Shown in pieces: positions 4,662 through 7,387 of a stretch of 7,387 bases of DNA. This DNA is from Cellvibrionaceae bacterium (lineage in GTDB: Bacteria; Pseudomonadota; Gammaproteobacteria; Pseudomonadales; Cellvibrionaceae). Below the pieces are notes generated by a model. That model made no database searches, was not told the DNA's origin, and saw only the letters and a program-made list of their open reading frames with translations. Where the stretch lies: the NCBI GenBank assembly GCA_027012915.1, contig JALUYN010000589.1, positions 1 through 7,387 on the forward strand, read 5' to 3'. Position 1 is the stretch's first letter; every line of letters begins with the position of its first letter. Position numbers and translations under genes: made by a program.

Positions 4662-7331
4662 TCACCCCGTATTCCTCAACCCCGCCGCGATCCCACCAAT
4701 AGAAACCATCAATGCCTGCTCGAGGGTATTTTTCAGCTCCGAGGTATCTCCTTCCTCTAGCAACCGTAAACGCCTCATTACCTCCACCTGGGTAATATTC
4801 AAAGGGTCCACATAAGGATTGCGCAGCTCAATAGATCGTTTGAGATCGGGAATATCATCCAGCAAATCCCGAGCGGTGATTTTCTTCAAAACCGACTCGG
4901 CCTGCTCCACGCCGTTTCGCAATTCGGCACCCAAAGATTGATGAGAGGAATCCTGCAACAGCCGCTGCTCGTAATACTCAGCCACTCGCTCTTCGGTTTT
5001 GGCCATCACCATTTCCTGCATGCTCAGTAGCATGTCAAAGAAGGTCCAGTGCTGCGCCATATCCTGCAACTGCGACAAGGCACCGTCATTGACACAGGAC
5101 TCCAGCGCTTTGCCGGTCCCCAACCAGGCTGGCAACATTAATCGCATTTGTGTCCACGCAAACACCCACGGGATTGCCCTGAGACTCTCTACTCCACCAG
5201 TGGCACGGCGTTTAGCCGGACGACTCCCCAAAGCCAAACGTCGCAATTCCTGCTCGGGAGTAACACTTCTAAAATAAGGCACAAAGCGCTCGTCGTGATG
5301 CACGATACGACGATACTCTTCAACAGATTCATCAGCCAGCGCTTGCATACGATCCCGCCACTCTTGATCCGGTGCTGCTGCGGGCGCCAAGGTGGCCTCC
5401 AGTGCACCACAAACGTAGAGCTCAATGTTTTCCTGAGCAACCTCCTGCAGACCAAACTTAAACTGGATCATTTCTCCCTGCTCGGTAACACGGACCGAAC
5501 CATTAATGGTACCTGGCGGTTGCGACAACAAAGCCTCACGCGCCGGACCACCACCACGACTGGCCGAACCACCGCGACCATGAAACAAGGTAAGATGCAC
5601 ACCGTGACTTTTGCAGGTTTTGCTCAACGCTTCCTGAGTCAGATACTGCCCCCAGGAAGCCGCAAAGAAACCAGCGTCTTTTGCCGAGTCCGAATAGCCA
5701 ATCATCACCTCCTGTGAGCCTTGAATATCGTCTCGGTACCAATCAATGGACAGTAAACGATCCATTGTTTGTTGTGCTCCCTGCAAATCACTGAGAGTTT
5801 CAAACAAGGGTACGATACGCTGGGGAGTGGGACAGCCGGCTTCTTTTTGTAACAGCCTCACCGCCAATACATCCGAGGGGTGGGTCGCCATAGAAATAAT
5901 ATAGGCCCCCAAAGCTGAGGACGGCTGCTGAGCCAGCACTTTAAAAGTGCGCAGCACCTCAGCAGTCTCTTCAGATGCGGCGAAATCAGCGCCAATCAGC
6001 GGTCTCTTGTTCCCCAACTCTTTTAGAAGAAACTCCTGTTTTTCGTCCTCATTCCATTGCTGATAACTGCCCAGTTCCAGGTACTCGGTAATCTCATTGA
6101 TAACCTCGGCATGGCGGGTGGACTCCTGACGAATGTCCAACCTGAGCAGCGTTAGCCCAAAACAAGCCACCCGGCGAATAATATTGGTCAAGCTGCCATC
6201 AGCGATACCCTGCATACCGCAGCTGATTAAAGAGCGATAGATAATCATCAGAGGCTCAAGCAGTTGCTCATCCTCTAGATAGACAGGGCCTTCAAACTCC
6301 TCGCCATTGAGCCTGTTTTCAGCCCACTGCCGGGTGTTTTGCAAACGAGAGCGAACCTCTCTCAGCAACTCCCGATAAGGCTCTCTGTGGCTTCCGCCAA
6401 TGCGATCTTGCAGCTCGACGCTGCAATCACTCATGGACAGGTCCTCACGTAGTTCGTGAATATCCGATGCCAATAGATGTGCGGCTTCCCAACGAGCCAG
6501 CAACAGCACTTCCTCGGTAACCTCGGCAGTCACATTGGGGTTGCCGTCTCTATCGCCGCCCATCCAAGAGGCAAAGCGCAGCGGGGTAGCATCCAGAGGT
6601 AGTGACTTCCCCGTATGCTCCTCCAGCTGTTTGCTTAGTAGCCGCAAAAATTCGGGCAGCGCCTCCCACAGAGTAGATTCAATGGTGGCAAAGCCCCACT
6701 TGGCCTCGTCCACCGGGGTCGGCTGATGACGACGAATTTCATCGGTATGCCAACAGGCGACAATACGCCGCCGCAAACGGTTCAGTTCTCCCTCTCGCTC
6801 AATGGGAGTCAGCTGGTTGTTATCCAGCTTCTTCAGAATATCGGCAATATCGTGATGCTTGCGTAGCAAGGTACGACGGCTGACCTCCGTGGGGTGCGCG
6901 GTTAGTACCAGTTCGACTCCCATGGAAGAGACCGTACGATGGATATCCTCAGGACTGACACCCTGAGACTTCAGCCGCGGGATCAACTCAAGTAGCGTGC
7001 CCTCTTCCCGCGCATGATTAAAAGCGCTTTGCGGATCGCTCTCACGATTGCGCAAACTGCGCACGCGATGGTGCTGCTCAGCGATATTGGCGTAGTTCAG
7101 AAAATGAGTAAAAGCTCTGGCCACTGGCACTAGCTGCCCGTCGTCGAGACTGCTCATCAAATCCAGCAACGGCTGCCAATTTTGAGTTTGCCGGGCATCT
7201 TTCGCCAGTGCCCTGATTTCTTCGACCTTGAGGTAGACATCCTCACCCACCTGATCGCGAATAGTCTCGCCCAGCATATCCCCCAACAAACGTACGTTAT
7301 CGCGCAGTGCCGCTTGAATATCTTCGCTCAT
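4662..7331 (-). CDS. ppc: Phosphoenolpyruvate carboxylase
   Basis: Complete, 889 residues (E. coli 883). It converts PEP and bicarbonate to oxaloacetate and phosphate, the anaplerotic feed of the TCA cycle; it is a cytoplasmic homotetramer with Mg2+ or Mn2+. The first active-site motif is LTAHPTE (143-149), with catalytic His146 (E. coli His138). GGDRDGNPNVT follows (258-268), then LDIRQES (398-404) with Arg401, GYSDSAKDAG (545-554), and the second catalytic motif FHGRGG (583-588) with His584 and Arg586 leading to the glycine-rich loop with Arg592. ATGGVESLRAIPWVFAWTQ (710-728) is also family-typical. Residues for feedback inhibition by aspartate are kept: Lys778, Arg837, Arg592 and Asn887 in the terminal RNTG, equivalent to E. 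coli Lys773, Arg832, Arg587 and Asn881. The enzyme is therefore predicted to be aspartate-inhibited. One oddity is Ser591 and Arg598 in the loop GSASRGGGPARE, where most relatives have Gly and His. The start is supported by a strong Shine-Dalgarno and by N-terminal length. It is convergent with the receptor gene; its promoter lies near or past the right edge. Confidence 0.99.
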   Translation of the reverse strand: MSEDIQAALRDNVRLLGDMLGETIRDQVGEDVYLKVEEIRALAKDARQTQNWQPLLDLMSSLDDGQLVPVARAFTHFLNYANIAEQHHRVRSLRNRESDPQSAFNHAREEGTLLELIPRLKSQGVSPEDIHRTVSSMGVELVLTAHPTEVSRRTLLRKHHDIADILKKLDNNQLTPIEREGELNRLRRRIVACWHTDEIRRHQPTPVDEAKWGFATIESTLWEALPEFLRLLSKQLEEHTGKSLPLDATPLRFASWMGGDRDGNPNVTAEVTEEVLLLARWEAAHLLASDIHELREDLSMSDCSVELQDRIGGSHREPYRELLREVRSRLQNTRQWAENRLNGEEFEGPVYLEDEQLLEPLMIIYRSLISCGMQGIADGSLTNIIRRVACFGLTLLRLDIRQESTRHAEVINEITEYLELGSYQQWNEDEKQEFLLKELGNKRPLIGADFAASEETAEVLRTFKVLAQQPSSALGAYIISMATHPSDVLAVRLLQKEAGCPTPQRIVPLFETLSDLQGAQQTMDRLLSIDWYRDDIQGSQEVMIGYSDSAKDAGFFAASWGQYLTQEALSKTCKSHGVHLTLFHGRGGSASRGGGPAREALLSQPPGTINGSVRVTEQGEMIQFKFGLQEVAQENIELYVCGALEATLAPAAAPDQEWRDRMQALADESVEEYRRIVHHDERFVPYFRSVTPEQELRRLALGSRPAKRRATGGVESLRAIPWVFAWTQMRLMLPAWLGTGKALESCVNDGALSQLQDMAQHWTFFDMLLSMQEMVMAKTEERVAEYYEQRLLQDSSHQSLGAELRNGVEQAESVLKKITARDLLDDIPDLKRSIELRNPYVDPLNITQVEVMRRLRLLEEGDTSELKNTLEQALMVSIGGIAAGLRNTG

Positions 7332-7342
7332 ACCTCACCTCT
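7332..7342 (-). promoter_or_regulatory. Ribosome-binding site of ppc
   Basis: On the minus strand AGAGGTGAGGT directly precedes the ATG at 7331. The AGAGG part lies 6 nt from the start, a good Shine-Dalgarno, and supports this start codon. Confidence 0.8.
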
Positions 7343-7387
7343 ATCCGTTCTTTCATCTGCTCAGTCCGATAAGGATAAGCTATCACA
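7343..7387 (-). other. Upstream region of ppc, cut by the window edge
   Basis: About 45 bp of ppc leader or promoter DNA. On the minus strand it contains a tandem CTTATC-CTTATC (7379-7368) and a small dyad GATA-GCT-TATC (7384-7374). No complete -35/-10 pair can be seen, so the promoter probably lies in part outside the window. Confidence 0.4.

Noticed and set aside
4342..4702. Overlapping open frames of 93-124 codons on both strands between the receptor and ppc
   Set aside because: They run through the terminator and the repeat cluster and begin or end inside neighbouring genes. No start signal and no domain were seen.
5148..5717. Plus-strand open frame of 189 codons opposite ppc
   Set aside because: It is a shadow of ppc, whose catalytic motifs lie on the minus strand across the same bases.
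1..7387. CRISPR array, tRNA or rRNA genes, transposase or phage genes
   Set aside because: No regularly spaced direct repeats, no tRNA-like cloverleaf with a conserved T-loop, and no mobile-element protein were seen on either strand.

Overview
The window (7,387 bp, roughly half G+C by eye) looks like chromosomal DNA of a gammaproteobacterium. A marine, oligotrophic type (Cellvibrionales/Spongiibacteraceae-like) is a guess from three things: a large TonB-dependent outer-membrane receptor, a DUF3336/patatin lipase-like protein, and a PEP carboxylase of the E. coli type. No phage, plasmid, transposase or CRISPR feature is visible.

Layout. (1) 1-941, minus strand: the N-terminal 313 codons of a patatin-family lipase with an N-terminal DUF3336 region, running off the left edge. 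(2) 942-1450: a 509-bp divergent intergenic region with a good minus-strand -10 box, several short palindromes and the ribosome-binding site of the next gene. (3) 1451-4345, plus strand: a complete 964-residue TonB-dependent receptor with signal peptide, TonB box, plug, barrel and three closely spaced cysteine pairs. (4) 4346-4661: the gap between convergent genes, with a double terminator after the receptor (the second hairpin is perfect, with a UUCG loop), then a cluster of nested inverted repeats, and an ATTGC...GCAAT palindrome resembling a widespread dispersed repeat. (5) 4662-7331, minus strand: complete ppc (phosphoenolpyruvate carboxylase, 889 residues), with a strong ribosome-binding site and about 45 bp of upstream DNA before the right edge.

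The three genes are separate transcription units: divergent at 942-1450 and convergent at 4346-4661. Nothing shows them acting in one pathway. The receptor imports an unidentified substrate across the outer membrane, PEP carboxylase replenishes oxaloacetate, and the patatin protein probably acts on membrane or storage lipid. I see no clearly new multi-gene system. The items most worth a second look are the nested repeat cluster at 4435-4628, the dyad over the patatin promoter, the paired cysteines of the orphan receptor, and a changed residue in the PEP carboxylase glycine-rich loop.
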